Below are positions 8,019 through 16,453 of a DNA stretch of 64,000 bases, piece after piece. Below the pieces are notes generated by a model. The model did not search any database and had not been told where the DNA came from. It saw only the letters and a list, made by a program, of their open reading frames with translations. The stretch is from an uncultured Eisenbergiella sp. (lineage in GTDB: Bacteria > Bacillota > Clostridia > Lachnospirales > Lachnospiraceae): positions 1 to 64,000 of the forward strand of contig CAJUEL010000019.1 of the NCBI GenBank assembly GCA_910585455.1, read 5' to 3'. The position numbers and the translations under genes were made by a program. The stretch's first letter is position 1, and each line of letters starts with the position of its first letter.

Positions 8019-8945
8019 CTATCTGATCCCATGCTCCAGCCGCTCCCGATACCCTGGCTCCTGCTTGATCTCATATTTATTATTGAACATCTCGTATTCC
8101 GCTTCCGAATACCTGTCCTCAAACGCTTCCTCCACATTCGTACGGTAAACAAGTCCCACCGCCAGAGAGGGCGCCAGAACCGGGTCCTCAAAATCCAGAC
8201 AGGCCTGCTGAATCCGGCGGCAATACGCTTCTGCCTCGTCTTCCTCCGGCATCGGAATCACAATGCCGAACACATCCCCATCCACACGTCCGATCAGATA
8301 GTTATCTTTTGCCTCCTTACGGACGATACCCGCGATCGTCTTAATCAGGCGGTCGCTTTCCTCAATTCCGAAATTGTCATGAACAAACTTCCAGTCATTG
8401 ATATTGGCACAGATCACCGCCGCAGGCGCAACGCCCGCACGCTCCATCTCCCTTAAATGGTTCATAAAGTAGGTTTTGCTTAAAGCCCCGGTAAGGGCAT
8501 CGCTATGCTCTCCCCGCGTTCCTCCGGACAGCTCCTTCTCCATGCGCGCTACCATATCGTCCGCAAAAATTGCCGTTTCCCGATAGAGATAATGCTTCTC
8601 TCCCATATTGGCATATATATCCACAATATCATTCAAAAGCTGTCCGATCAGCACGCTGTCTGTGCCCGGTGCACATTTCATATACAGATGCCCGATCGTC
8701 CTGCCCAGCACCTGAATTTTCCTGCCCGGATCATTGGTCACGTCCGGATGAAAGCCGGTAAAATCTCCTGCTTTCACAACCGGCTCGCCATGGCGCCTGG
8801 TCAGCAAAAGCTCGACCCCCAGGGCCTTATGCAGGTTCATAAAATATGCTTCCACTTTTGCGAAATCAAATAAATTTTCCAGACTGTAATCCTTAATATT
8901 ATCCTTCAGTCTCTGCTCCAACGGCAACGCCCCATATGCCATCAT
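8019..8945 (-). CDS. GGDEF-domain protein with degenerate active site
   Basis: A 308-residue protein with an N-terminal sensory-like region (residues about 1-130, no membrane helix; somewhat like PocR/GAF-type ligand domains) and a C-terminal GGDEF fold starting at DALTGALSKTYFMNHL (149-164). The position of the GGDEF signature reads DGDVF (222-226) within GRVDGDVFGIVIP, so two signature residues differ. The metal-binding Asn181/Asp184 region (ANINDWKFVHDNFG) is present. Loss of the signature usually means no diguanylate cyclase activity, so a GTP- or ligand-binding regulator is more likely. AAGGAGAGGGTTAC precedes the start. Confidence 0.85.
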   Translation of the reverse strand: MMAYGALPLEQRLKDNIKDYSLENLFDFAKVEAYFMNLHKALGVELLLTRRHGEPVVKAGDFTGFHPDVTNDPGRKIQVLGRTIGHLYMKCAPGTDSVLIGQLLNDIVDIYANMGEKHYLYRETAIFADDMVARMEKELSGGTRGEHSDALTGALSKTYFMNHLREMERAGVAPAAVICANINDWKFVHDNFGIEESDRLIKTIAGIVRKEAKDNYLIGRVDGDVFGIVIPMPEEDEAEAYCRRIQQACLDFEDPVLAPSLAVGLVYRTNVEEAFEDRYSEAEYEMFNNKYEIKQEPGYRERLEHGIR

Positions 8946-8990
8946 GTAACCCTCTCCTTTATCCTACAAGAATTATGAATACCTGATTTG

Positions 8991-9019
8991 ATTATAGCGG
9001 TTACCTCACCGTTTGTCTA
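8991..9019 (-). promoter_or_regulatory. promoter of the GGDEF protein gene
   Basis: On the minus strand TAGACA (9014-9019), 17 bases and TATAAT (8991-8996) lie about 45 bases upstream of the start codon. Confidence 0.65.
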
Positions 9020-9078
9020 GCAAAACTTCACGACCGGAAGGAGCAGACGGCGCAGCTGGCTTTTGCAGGACGGGCGGC

Positions 9079-9198
9079 TTACGCCGCAGAATCATTCTCA
9101 TCCCTCATCAGCTCCAGATAATCGCTTTCATCCGCAAACAGACGATAGACACCGTCCACATAACCCATATAGCCGTTGCTCACATAATATCCTTTCAT
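9079..9198 (-). CDS. small protein, 39 aa
   Basis: A 39-residue protein beginning MKGYYVSNGYMGYVDG and ending in an acidic tail. I have seen closely similar tiny tyrosine/glycine-rich proteins (KGYYxxxGYMGYVDGxYxLFAxExDY) in Lachnospiraceae, where they have no known function. The start at 9198 is favoured over a longer frame because AAAGGAGGCATGCAAA precedes it. It lies divergently from the ABC-F gene and behind no obvious operon partner. It is soluble, acidic and rich in aromatic residues. Confidence 0.75.
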   Translation of the reverse strand: MKGYYVSNGYMGYVDGVYRLFADESDYLELMRDENDSAA

Positions 9199-9319
9199 TT
9201 TGCATGCCTCCTTTTTGTTATATTCGCTTTGTTGATACAAGCATACTCTTTTTAGAGTCCCATTGTACGGACTCTGTCGCGGGTAACCGCATTTTAAAGG
9301 AAAATCGCGCATTTACCCC

Positions 9320-9347
9320 TTGAAAAATCCCCAGATTTCTGTACAAT
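9320..9347 (+). promoter_or_regulatory. promoter of the ABC-F/PHP/HAD operon
   Basis: TTGAAA (9320-9325), 16 bases and TACAAT (9342-9347) lie about 50 bases before the ABC-F start at 9400, which has GGAAGGAG upstream. Confidence 0.5.
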
Positions 9348-9399
9348 AGGAAAAGTATCGGCGGCGTTGCCGTTTTCATTTCAGGAAGGAGTACTTTAT

Positions 9400-11037
9400 A
9401 TGATCAGTGCGAATAATGTGACATACAGAGTGGGCAAGAAAGCCCTGTTTGAAGATGTAAACATCAAATTTACAGAAGGCAACTGCTACGGCTTAATCGG
9501 CGCAAACGGCGCAGGCAAATCCACCTTTTTAAAAATTCTGTCCGGCGTTTTGGACACCACCAACGGCGATATCTCCATCACCCCCGGACAGCGTCTTTCC
9601 GTGCTGGAGCAGGATCATTTCAAATATGACGAATATCCCGTCATGGATGTGGTCATCATGGGAAATGCCCGCCTCTATGAAATAATGAAGGAAAAGGACG
9701 CGATCTATGCCAAGGAGGATTTTTCCGACGAGGACGGCATCCGCGCCTCTGAGCTGGAGGCGGAATTTGCCGAGATGGACGGCTGGAATGCGGAATCCGA
9801 CGCCGCGACGCTCTTAAACGGTCTGGGCATCGATACGGACCTGCACTACAGCGTCATGCAGGATCTGACGGGCAGCGAGAAGGTCAAGGTGCTGCTGGCC
9901 CGCGCGCTGTTCGGCAATCCGGACATCCTGCTTTTGGATGAGCCGACCAACCATCTGGATCTGGACGCGATCGCCTGGCTGGAGGAATTTCTGATCAATT
10001 TTGAAAATACGGTTATTGTGGTTTCTCACGACCGCTACTTTTTAAATAAGGTATGCACCCATACCGCGGACATTGATTATGGCAAAATTTCGCTCTATGC
10101 CGGCAACTATGATTTCTGGTATGAATCCAGCCAGCTCCTGATCCGGCAGATGAAGGAAGCCAACCGCAAGAAGGAGGAAAAAATCAAGGAGCTGCAGGAG
10201 TTCATCTCCCGTTTCTCCGCCAACGCCTCCAAGTCCAAACAGGCGACCTCCAGAAAGCGCGCCCTGGAAAAAATCCAGCTGGATGAAATCAAGCCCTCCA
10301 GCCGGAAATATCCCTATATCGATTTCCGCCCTGACCGGGAAATCGGCAATGAAGTGCTGTCCGTGACCAATCTGAGCAAAACCGTAAACGGCGTGAAGGT
10401 TCTGGACAACATTTCCTTCATCGTCGGCCATAACGACAAGATCGCCTTTGTGGGCGGCAACGAGCTCGCCAAAACCACCCTGTTCCAGATTCTGGTCGGG
10501 GAGCTGGAGCCGGACGAGGGCAGCTATAAATGGGGCGTCACCACCTCGCAGGCGTATTTTCCCAAGGATCCTGCCAGCGAATTTGACAATGATTACACCA
10601 TCGCCGACTGGCTGACCGGCTATTCTCCGGTCAAGGACGCAACCTATGTCCGGGGCTTTTTGGGGCGCATGCTCTTTGCGGGCGAGGACGGCGTGAAAAA
10701 GGTGCGCGTGCTCTCCGGCGGTGAAAAGGTGCGCTGCCTGCTTTCCAAGATGATGATTTCCGGCGCGAACTGCCTGGTCCTGGACGAGCCCACAAACCAT
10801 CTGGACATGGAAGCCATCACAGCCCTGAATAACGGTCTGATCAAATTCCCGGGGGTTGCGCTGTTTTCCTGTCATGACCACCAGTTTGTGCAGACCACCG
10901 CAAACCGCATCATGGAGCTTCTTCCCAACGGCTCCCTGATCGACAAGATCACCACCTACGACGAATATCTGGCAAACGATGAAATGGCGAGAAAACGCAC
11001 GGTATACACCGCGAACAGAGAAGAGGATGAGCTGTAA
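9400..11037 (+). CDS. ABC-F family ATPase (YbiT/YkpA-like)
   Basis: A 545-residue soluble protein with two ABC ATPase domains and no membrane segment, as in ABC-F ribosome-associated factors. The first Walker A is GANGAGKS and the first Walker B LLLDEPTNHLDLDA. The inter-domain linker (about residues 240-310, charged and helical) is the P-site tRNA interaction motif region. The second Walker A is atypical, GGNELAKTT, but keeps the Lys-Thr pair, and the second signature/Walker B are LSGGEKVR and LVLDEPTNHLDME. Such proteins rescue or tune translating ribosomes, and some give antibiotic resistance. The ATG at 9400 follows GGAAGGAG. Its stop overlaps the next start by one base (TAATG). Confidence 0.93.
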   Translation: MISANNVTYRVGKKALFEDVNIKFTEGNCYGLIGANGAGKSTFLKILSGVLDTTNGDISITPGQRLSVLEQDHFKYDEYPVMDVVIMGNARLYEIMKEKDAIYAKEDFSDEDGIRASELEAEFAEMDGWNAESDAATLLNGLGIDTDLHYSVMQDLTGSEKVKVLLARALFGNPDILLLDEPTNHLDLDAIAWLEEFLINFENTVIVVSHDRYFLNKVCTHTADIDYGKISLYAGNYDFWYESSQLLIRQMKEANRKKEEKIKELQEFISRFSANASKSKQATSRKRALEKIQLDEIKPSSRKYPYIDFRPDREIGNEVLSVTNLSKTVNGVKVLDNISFIVGHNDKIAFVGGNELAKTTLFQILVGELEPDEGSYKWGVTTSQAYFPKDPASEFDNDYTIADWLTGYSPVKDATYVRGFLGRMLFAGEDGVKKVRVLSGGEKVRCLLSKMMISGANCLVLDEPTNHLDMEAITALNNGLIKFPGVALFSCHDHQFVQTTANRIMELLPNGSLIDKITTYDEYLANDEMARKRTVYTANREEDEL

Positions 11038-11900
11038 TGGCTGTAAAAACTGTAGATTTGCATGTGCATTCCAATAAATCCGACGGCAGCTTCCCGCCCG
11101 CCGCTCTCGTGGATATGGCTGTCGAAAAGGGCTTAAGCGCCTTTGCCCTGACCGACCACGACACCACCGCAGGCGTAAAGGAAGCGGTTTTGGCAGGTCA
11201 GAAAAAGGGAATCGAGGTGATCCCCGGCATCGAATTTTCCACGGAATATCAGGGAAAGGATATCCACATCGTCGGTCTTTTCATCGACGAGGATGCCCCG
11301 GCTTTTCAGGAGCATCTATGCAGCTTTGTGGATGCCCGTATCGAGCGCAACCGGAAAATGTGTGAGCGGCTTGCGGCGGACGGCATTGACATCAGCTATG
11401 AAAAGCTGCTGGAAGCTTTCCCCGATTCCGTCATCACCCGAGGGCACTATTCCCGCTATCTGCTAAAGCACGGCTATGTGCAAAGCCTGCCGGAGGCCTT
11501 CGACCGCTATCTGGGAGACCATACGAAGTATTTCGTTCCCCGGGAAAAAATATCTCCCGCCGACGCGGTTTCCCTCATCTTAAAGGTACAGGGCATTCCG
11601 GTTCTCGCCCATCCCACCCTCTACCACATGGGAAAGGATGCGTTAGAGCAGCTGATCCGCACGCTCAAGGCCGCCGGCCTTGTGGCAATCGAAGCGGTCT
11701 ACTCCACCCACAGCGCCGGCGAGGAACGCCAGATACGGCAGCTCGCGGCGCGCTTTGACCTGCTCATTTCCGGCGGCTCTGATTTTCACGGAAAAAGCAA
11801 GCCGAAGCTGGAAATGGGCACCGGCTACGGAAAGCTTTTCATTCCGGAGGATATTTTGCTGGCTTTAAAGGAAAAAAGAAAGGAACTGTTTCATGTCTGA
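11037..11900 (+). CDS. PHP-domain phosphoesterase (RNase AM/TrpH-like)
   Basis: A 287-residue PHP-domain protein with the metal-binding motifs DLHVHSNKSDG, ALTDHDT, GIEFST and DIHIVG, followed by an AHPTLYH motif and the C-terminal GSDFHG. This is the arrangement of YciV/TrpH (RNase AM) 3',5'-nucleoside bisphosphate phosphatases, trinuclear metal enzymes acting on pAp or on short RNA 5' ends. The start codon overlaps the ABC-F stop by one base, implying translational coupling, and its own end overlaps the HAD gene by eight bases. Confidence 0.9.
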   Translation: MAVKTVDLHVHSNKSDGSFPPAALVDMAVEKGLSAFALTDHDTTAGVKEAVLAGQKKGIEVIPGIEFSTEYQGKDIHIVGLFIDEDAPAFQEHLCSFVDARIERNRKMCERLAADGIDISYEKLLEAFPDSVITRGHYSRYLLKHGYVQSLPEAFDRYLGDHTKYFVPREKISPADAVSLILKVQGIPVLAHPTLYHMGKDALEQLIRTLKAAGLVAIEAVYSTHSAGEERQIRQLAARFDLLISGGSDFHGKSKPKLEMGTGYGKLFIPEDILLALKEKRKELFHV

Positions 11901-12708
11901 GAAAATTTTGTTTACGGATATGGATGGCACGCTGTTTACTTCCGATAAAGAAATCTCCCCCCGTCTAAAGGAGCTGCTGATTGGGCTTGTGGAACGCGGA
12001 AACCGTCTCGTTTTAAGCTCCGGCAGAACCCAAAGCAGCATTCAGAATGCGATTGACCGCATCGGCCTTGCTCTGCCGGGCATGTTTTTTATTTCCACCA
12101 ACGGAAACGCCGTTTACGATTGCGACCGCAAACGGTTTTTATTCCAAAAAACAGTTCCCCTGGACATCGCCCAGGGCGTGATCGACCTCGCCCATAAGCA
12201 CGGGCTGCACATTCAGTCCTATACCGACAGCCACGTTGTCTGTGAACGAAACAATCCGGAGATCGCCTTTTATCGAAAGGCGACCGGCATGGATGCCATT
12301 TTTACCCCGGATATTATGAGCGTCGTGCGCAAGCCCCCCGGCAAGCTTCTGGCGATCAGTCTGGAAAGCCGCTCCCGCCTGGAGCCCCTGCGCCTGGACG
12401 TGCTTGAAAAATATGGCGATACCATCGCCGCACTATACTCCTGTGATGAATATCTGGAATTTTTTGACAAAACCGCCGGAAAGGGAAACGCTGTCCGCTA
12501 CGTCTGCGAACATTTACATATCCCGCTTTCCCATGCGGTTGCCGTCGGAGACGCGGAAAATGACATCTCCATGCTGGAAGCCGCCGGATACGGCGTCGCG
12601 ATGGCAAACGCGGACCCGCTGGTAAAAGAGCACGCCGATTCTGTCACCCAAAATGACAACGACCACGACGGACTGGCGGAAGTAATCTTAAAATACTTCG
12701 CTTCCTGA
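11893..12708 (+). CDS. Cof-type HAD phosphatase
   Basis: A 271-residue HAD-superfamily IIB (Cof/YidA-like) phosphatase. Motif I is FTDMDGTLFTSD with nucleophile Asp and acid/base Asp, motif II is LSSGRT, the motif III lysine is in the KGNAVRY segment, and motif IV is GDAENDISML. A C2B cap lies between motifs II and III. These enzymes dephosphorylate sugar phosphates, flavin or PLP precursors; the substrate cannot be told from sequence. The start lies within the end of the PHP gene, so the three plus-strand genes form one operon that ends here, facing the 12716-12973 gene. Confidence 0.92.
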   Translation: MSEKILFTDMDGTLFTSDKEISPRLKELLIGLVERGNRLVLSSGRTQSSIQNAIDRIGLALPGMFFISTNGNAVYDCDRKRFLFQKTVPLDIAQGVIDLAHKHGLHIQSYTDSHVVCERNNPEIAFYRKATGMDAIFTPDIMSVVRKPPGKLLAISLESRSRLEPLRLDVLEKYGDTIAALYSCDEYLEFFDKTAGKGNAVRYVCEHLHIPLSHAVAVGDAENDISMLEAAGYGVAMANADPLVKEHADSVTQNDNDHDGLAEVILKYFAS

Positions 12709-12715
12709 AACGGTT

Positions 12716-12973
12716 TTATCCCTCCACAATCAGGTACCTGCCGTCGCCGACCTCGAAGACCTCCTCCGCCTCCAGAATTCTGTCCGCATCCTCCATATCG
12801 ATGCCCGCTTCTTCAAAGTACTCCCGCACCTCTTTGGCGGAATTTACGACCACCGCCATACACTCCTCCAAAAAAGCCTCCGCCTCCTCCAGGCTGGACG
12901 CGACCTCTTCCGGAAAAAGCTGCTCCTGCTGCCTCAAAAAGCACTGCAGGACTGCGTCATCATATTCATGCAT
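12716..12973 (-). CDS. small acidic protein, 85 aa, unknown
   Basis: An 85-residue, strongly acidic protein, mostly helical, with many Glu/Ala residues (SSLEEAEAFLEECMAVVVNS) and a short beta-rich C-terminus (EVFEVGDGRYLIVEG). No signal peptide, membrane helix or known motif was recognised. It reads in the same direction as the HAD/maf/ppk operon that ends 22 bases upstream, so it could be the last gene of that transcript. A site GGGAGGAGGCAGTAAAG precedes the ATG, which supports translation. Confidence 0.7.
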   Translation of the reverse strand: MHEYDDAVLQCFLRQQEQLFPEEVASSLEEAEAFLEECMAVVVNSAKEVREYFEEAGIDMEDADRILEAEEVFEVGDGRYLIVEG

Positions 12974-12995
12974 CTTTACTGCCTCCTCCCTTTCA

Positions 12996-13694
12996 TCATA
13001 ACAGCTCCAATAATTCCTGCGGCCTTTCGATCAAAGCGTCCGCTCCGTGCTCCAATAGCTCCTGTCTGCCTCGAAAGCCCCACAAAACGCCGACTGTTTT
13101 TACCCCTGCCGCGTTCCCTGTGTCCATATCCACCCAGCTGTCTCCCACATAAAGAATGTCCTCTTTTTGAAGGGCGAGCTTTTTTATGATGGCAAATACC
13201 CCGTCCGGAGCCGGCTTTGCCCCCAGATCATCCGTCTGCCCCTGCACCACATCAAAATATCCCTCGCCAAACAGGGCGTTTATGACAAATTCCGTATTTT
13301 CATGAGGCTTATTACTGAGCACCGCAAGCCGGATTCCGGATTCTTTCAGCTTTTGCAGCATTTCACAAATCCCTGCATAGGGTTTTACCCGATACATACA
13401 GCCCTTCTCAAAATACTGCACGTACCGCGCAAATACGGCTTCCGTATGCACCGGCCAGGTATCAAAGCCATCCGCATCAGGCTTCTCAAAGCGCTCTCCT
13501 TCCGGATCGCCTGCCTGACGCAGTGCGCGCACGATGAGCATTTTCGCACCGTTTCCCACAAACCGTTTGAATGCCTGACTGTCATCAATCGGCCTTAGCC
13601 CATAATCTGCAAGCGCCCTGTTCGTGCAATGGGCGATGGACTCCAGCGTATCCGCCAATGTCCCGTCCAGATCAAATATCACCGCTTTTTTCAT
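12996..13694 (-). CDS. HAD hydrolase, phosphoglycolate phosphatase-like
   Basis: A 232-residue HAD IA phosphatase of the Gph/PGP type. Motif I is FDLDGTLADTLES, motif II LAVLSNKPHE, the motif III lysine is at GAKPAPDG and motif IV is YVGDSWVDMDTGNAAG. A helical C1 cap separates motifs I and II. Likely substrates are 2-phosphoglycolate or a related small phosphate ester. Its start overlaps the maf stop by four bases (ATGA), so it belongs to the ppx-ppk-maf operon and is translationally coupled. Confidence 0.9.
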   Translation of the reverse strand: MKKAVIFDLDGTLADTLESIAHCTNRALADYGLRPIDDSQAFKRFVGNGAKMLIVRALRQAGDPEGERFEKPDADGFDTWPVHTEAVFARYVQYFEKGCMYRVKPYAGICEMLQKLKESGIRLAVLSNKPHENTEFVINALFGEGYFDVVQGQTDDLGAKPAPDGVFAIIKKLALQKEDILYVGDSWVDMDTGNAAGVKTVGVLWGFRGRQELLEHGADALIERPQELLELL

Positions 13695-14287
13695 AGCAAT
13701 CCTTTCTCCCGCAGCTGCTGGTACAGCCTGCCCACCGGCAGGCCTACCACGTTGTTATAATCTCCCCGGATACCGGCTATGTGCGCGGCGCACCGTCCCT
13801 GAATGCCATAAGCGCCCGCCTTGTCCATCGGCTCGCCCGTCGCCACATAAGCTGCAATCTCTGCATCGCTCATGGGAAAAAAGCTCACATCCGTACATTC
13901 ATAAAACGTAAACCGCTCCGGTGGCAGGGCAGAATCCTCCTGCCAGATACCCGTCACCCCGGTATAGACCTGATGGCTCTTCCCCTGCAGCAGGAAAAGC
14001 ATCCGACAGGCATCCTCCTCATCCTTCGGCTTTCCCATGATCTGTCCGTCATATACCACAATCGTATCCGCGCCGATCACCAGATGCCTTCCTGCCTCCT
14101 GACTGACCTGCGCAAAAATATCCTCCGCCTTCTGCGCAGAAAGCTCCTGCACGATCTTTTCCGGACGCGCAGACTCTACCCGCTCTTCCTTTTTGCTGGG
14201 GCGGACGCAAAAGGTCAGCCCGATCTGCGAAAGCAGCTCCCGCCGGCGGGGCGACGCCGAAGCCAGCACAATCTGATATGCACTCAT
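13691..14287 (-). CDS. maf: Maf nucleotide pyrophosphatase
   Basis: A 198-residue Maf/YhdE protein that hydrolyses non-canonical or canonical nucleoside triphosphates (dTTP/UTP or m7GTP) to the monophosphate. The signature LASASPRRRELLSQIGL is at the N-terminus, followed by GADTIV, the GKPKDEEDA loop and the DKAGAYGIQG motif. Length is typical. Both ends overlap neighbours by four bases (ppk1 upstream, HAD downstream). Its place in a polyphosphate operon is unusual and may mean housekeeping of nucleotide pools rather than a septum role. Confidence 0.95.
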   Translation of the reverse strand: MSAYQIVLASASPRRRELLSQIGLTFCVRPSKKEERVESARPEKIVQELSAQKAEDIFAQVSQEAGRHLVIGADTIVVYDGQIMGKPKDEEDACRMLFLLQGKSHQVYTGVTGIWQEDSALPPERFTFYECTDVSFFPMSDAEIAAYVATGEPMDKAGAYGIQGRCAAHIAGIRGDYNNVVGLPVGRLYQQLREKGLL

Positions 14288-16434
14288 ATTTCAATCCCCA
14301 AATGCGTTTTCGGCACAAAGATCCGGGTATCCTTTCCCCGCTCACCGCTCTTTGCGGCTTCCTGCGCCTCCCTGCAGAATTCGTCCTGCGCACAGTAAGG
14401 CTCCTTGCCTCTTCTGTCCACCTTTTCATAGCTGCCATCGGGCTTCAGGATATGCGCCTTCATGTTATCCTTAAGCTGTCCGGTCAGAATGTGCTTTAGC
14501 TCCTCCTGCAGGGCAGCATCCTCCACAGGGAAGAGAATCTCCACGCGGCGCTCCAGGTTTCTGGGCATCCAGTCCGCGCTGGCACAGTAATACTCCGGCT
14601 TTCCATCGTTTTCAAAGTAAAAAATGCGCGCGTGCTCCAGAAAATTCCCCACGATAGAACGCACCGTGATGTTTTCACTCACGCCGGGCACGCCCACCTT
14701 CAAACAGCAGATGCCCCGGATGATCAGCTCTATTTTCACGCCCGCCCGGCTCGCCTCATACAGCGCTTCAATGATGTCCATATCACAAAGCGAATTCATC
14801 TTTGCCACGATGCGCGCCGTCCTGCCCTTTTGCGCATGCTTTTTCTCCCGGCCGATCAAAAACAGAAAACGGTCCTTAAGCCACAGCGGCGCAAGGCTTA
14901 AGCGGTTCCAGGAACGGGGCTCGGAATAGCCGGAAAGCATATTGAATACCGCGGTCGCATCCTCTCCGATCGCCTCGTTCGCCGTCATCAGCCCCACGTC
15001 CGTGTACAGCTTCGCCGTCGCATCATTATAATTTCCGGTGCCCAGATGGACATAGCGGCGGATGCCATCCTCTTCCCGGCGCACCACCAACGTGATTTTG
15101 GAATGGGTCTTTAGACCCACCAGGCCATAAATCACATGACACCCCGCCTTTTCCAGCTTTCTCGCCCAGACGATGTTGTTTTCCTCGTCGAAACGCGCCT
15201 TTAATTCCACCAGCACGCTGACCTGCTTGCCGTTTTCCGCCGCCTGCGCCAGCGCCGCAATGATGGGAGAGTTGCCGCTGACCCGGTACAGCGTCTGCTT
15301 GATCGCCAGCACATCCGGATCCCGGCTCGCCTGCCGGATGAAATCCACCACGGGAGCAAAGGTCTGATAGGGATGATGCAGCAGGATATCTCCCTTTTTG
15401 ATGATGTCAAATACCGAGCCTTCTGCTTCAAACTCCCGCACCGGCTGCGGCGTATATTTGGGCGCCTTTAGATGGTCAAAACCGTCCATCCCGTATGCCT
15501 TCATCAAAAAGGTCAGATCCAGCGGACCGTCGATGGAAAAAATATCCTCCTCCGCCACGCCCAGCTCCTTTTCCAAAAGCTCCACCAGCTTACGGTCCGT
15601 GCCTTCCTCCACCTCCAGCCGGATCGCCTGTCCCCAGCGGCGCATCTTGATCTGCTTTTCAATTTCCAGAAGTAAATCCTCCACCTCATCCTCATCAATC
15701 GCCAGATCGGCATTCCTCGTGATCCGGAAAGGGTGCGCGCACTGCACGTCATAGTTTAAGAAAAGCCTGCTGATATTGCGCTCAATGATCTCCTCCAGCA
15801 AAATGACCGTTTTGACGCTGCCTTCCTGACCGGGCTCTGACGGAATCTGCACGATCCGGGACAGGACGCTGGGAACCTGCACGGTGGCAAATTCCGTCTC
15901 CTTTTTTTCATCCCCCTTTTTCGTCAGAAGCGCGCCGATATTTAAGGACTTGTTGCGGATCAGAGGAAACGGGCGGGAGGAATCCACCGCCATGGGGGTC
16001 AGCACCGGATATACATTGTCCTCAAAATATTCGTCCACATATTTTTGCTGCATTTGTGTGAGCTGCTCATGGCGCTCTATAAACACGAGCCCGTTCTGTT
16101 TCAGAAGCGGCAGAAGCATCCTGTTATAGGTGGAATACTGCAGCGCCATAAAAGCATGGGTCTCTTTGGACAGCATGGAAAGCTGCTCCTTCGGAGACAG
16201 CCCCGCGATATCCTTTTTGGTATATTTTGCATGCACCATATCCACCAGGGAGCCGATGCGCACCATGAAAAATTCGTCCAGATTGGATGCCGTAATGCTC
16301 AAAAATTTGAGCCTTTCAAAAAGCAAAAGCTGTTTATCCCGCGCCTCGCTCAGCACCCTTTTATTGAAAAGCAGCCAGCTCATTTCCCTGTTCGTATAAT
16401 ATTCGCTGTTTTGCAGCTCCTTTTTCTCTTCCAT
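14284..16434 (-). CDS. ppk1: polyphosphate kinase 1
   Basis: A 716-residue Ppk1 that polymerises the gamma-phosphate of ATP into inorganic polyphosphate, reversibly. The four family domains can be followed: N domain (NREMSWLLFNKRVL), head (FFMVRIGSL and following), then two PLD-like catalytic domains with the phospho-histidine in LKTHSKITLVVRRE and the second histidine in RYVHLGTGNYN. Length is normal. It lies 19 bases downstream of the exopolyphosphatase gene and overlaps maf, so synthesis and breakdown of polyphosphate are encoded by one transcript. Confidence 0.97.
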   Translation of the reverse strand: MEEKKELQNSEYYTNREMSWLLFNKRVLSEARDKQLLLFERLKFLSITASNLDEFFMVRIGSLVDMVHAKYTKKDIAGLSPKEQLSMLSKETHAFMALQYSTYNRMLLPLLKQNGLVFIERHEQLTQMQQKYVDEYFEDNVYPVLTPMAVDSSRPFPLIRNKSLNIGALLTKKGDEKKETEFATVQVPSVLSRIVQIPSEPGQEGSVKTVILLEEIIERNISRLFLNYDVQCAHPFRITRNADLAIDEDEVEDLLLEIEKQIKMRRWGQAIRLEVEEGTDRKLVELLEKELGVAEEDIFSIDGPLDLTFLMKAYGMDGFDHLKAPKYTPQPVREFEAEGSVFDIIKKGDILLHHPYQTFAPVVDFIRQASRDPDVLAIKQTLYRVSGNSPIIAALAQAAENGKQVSVLVELKARFDEENNIVWARKLEKAGCHVIYGLVGLKTHSKITLVVRREEDGIRRYVHLGTGNYNDATAKLYTDVGLMTANEAIGEDATAVFNMLSGYSEPRSWNRLSLAPLWLKDRFLFLIGREKKHAQKGRTARIVAKMNSLCDMDIIEALYEASRAGVKIELIIRGICCLKVGVPGVSENITVRSIVGNFLEHARIFYFENDGKPEYYCASADWMPRNLERRVEILFPVEDAALQEELKHILTGQLKDNMKAHILKPDGSYEKVDRRGKEPYCAQDEFCREAQEAAKSGERGKDTRIFVPKTHLGIEI

Positions 16435-16453
16435 TTCCTGCTCTCCTTCCGGT

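Noticed and set aside
10459..10500. Second Walker A of the first ABC-F as a sign of pseudogene decay
   Set aside because: GGNELAKTT keeps the Lys-Thr pair, Walker B and signature are intact and the frame is full length, so it is a family variant.
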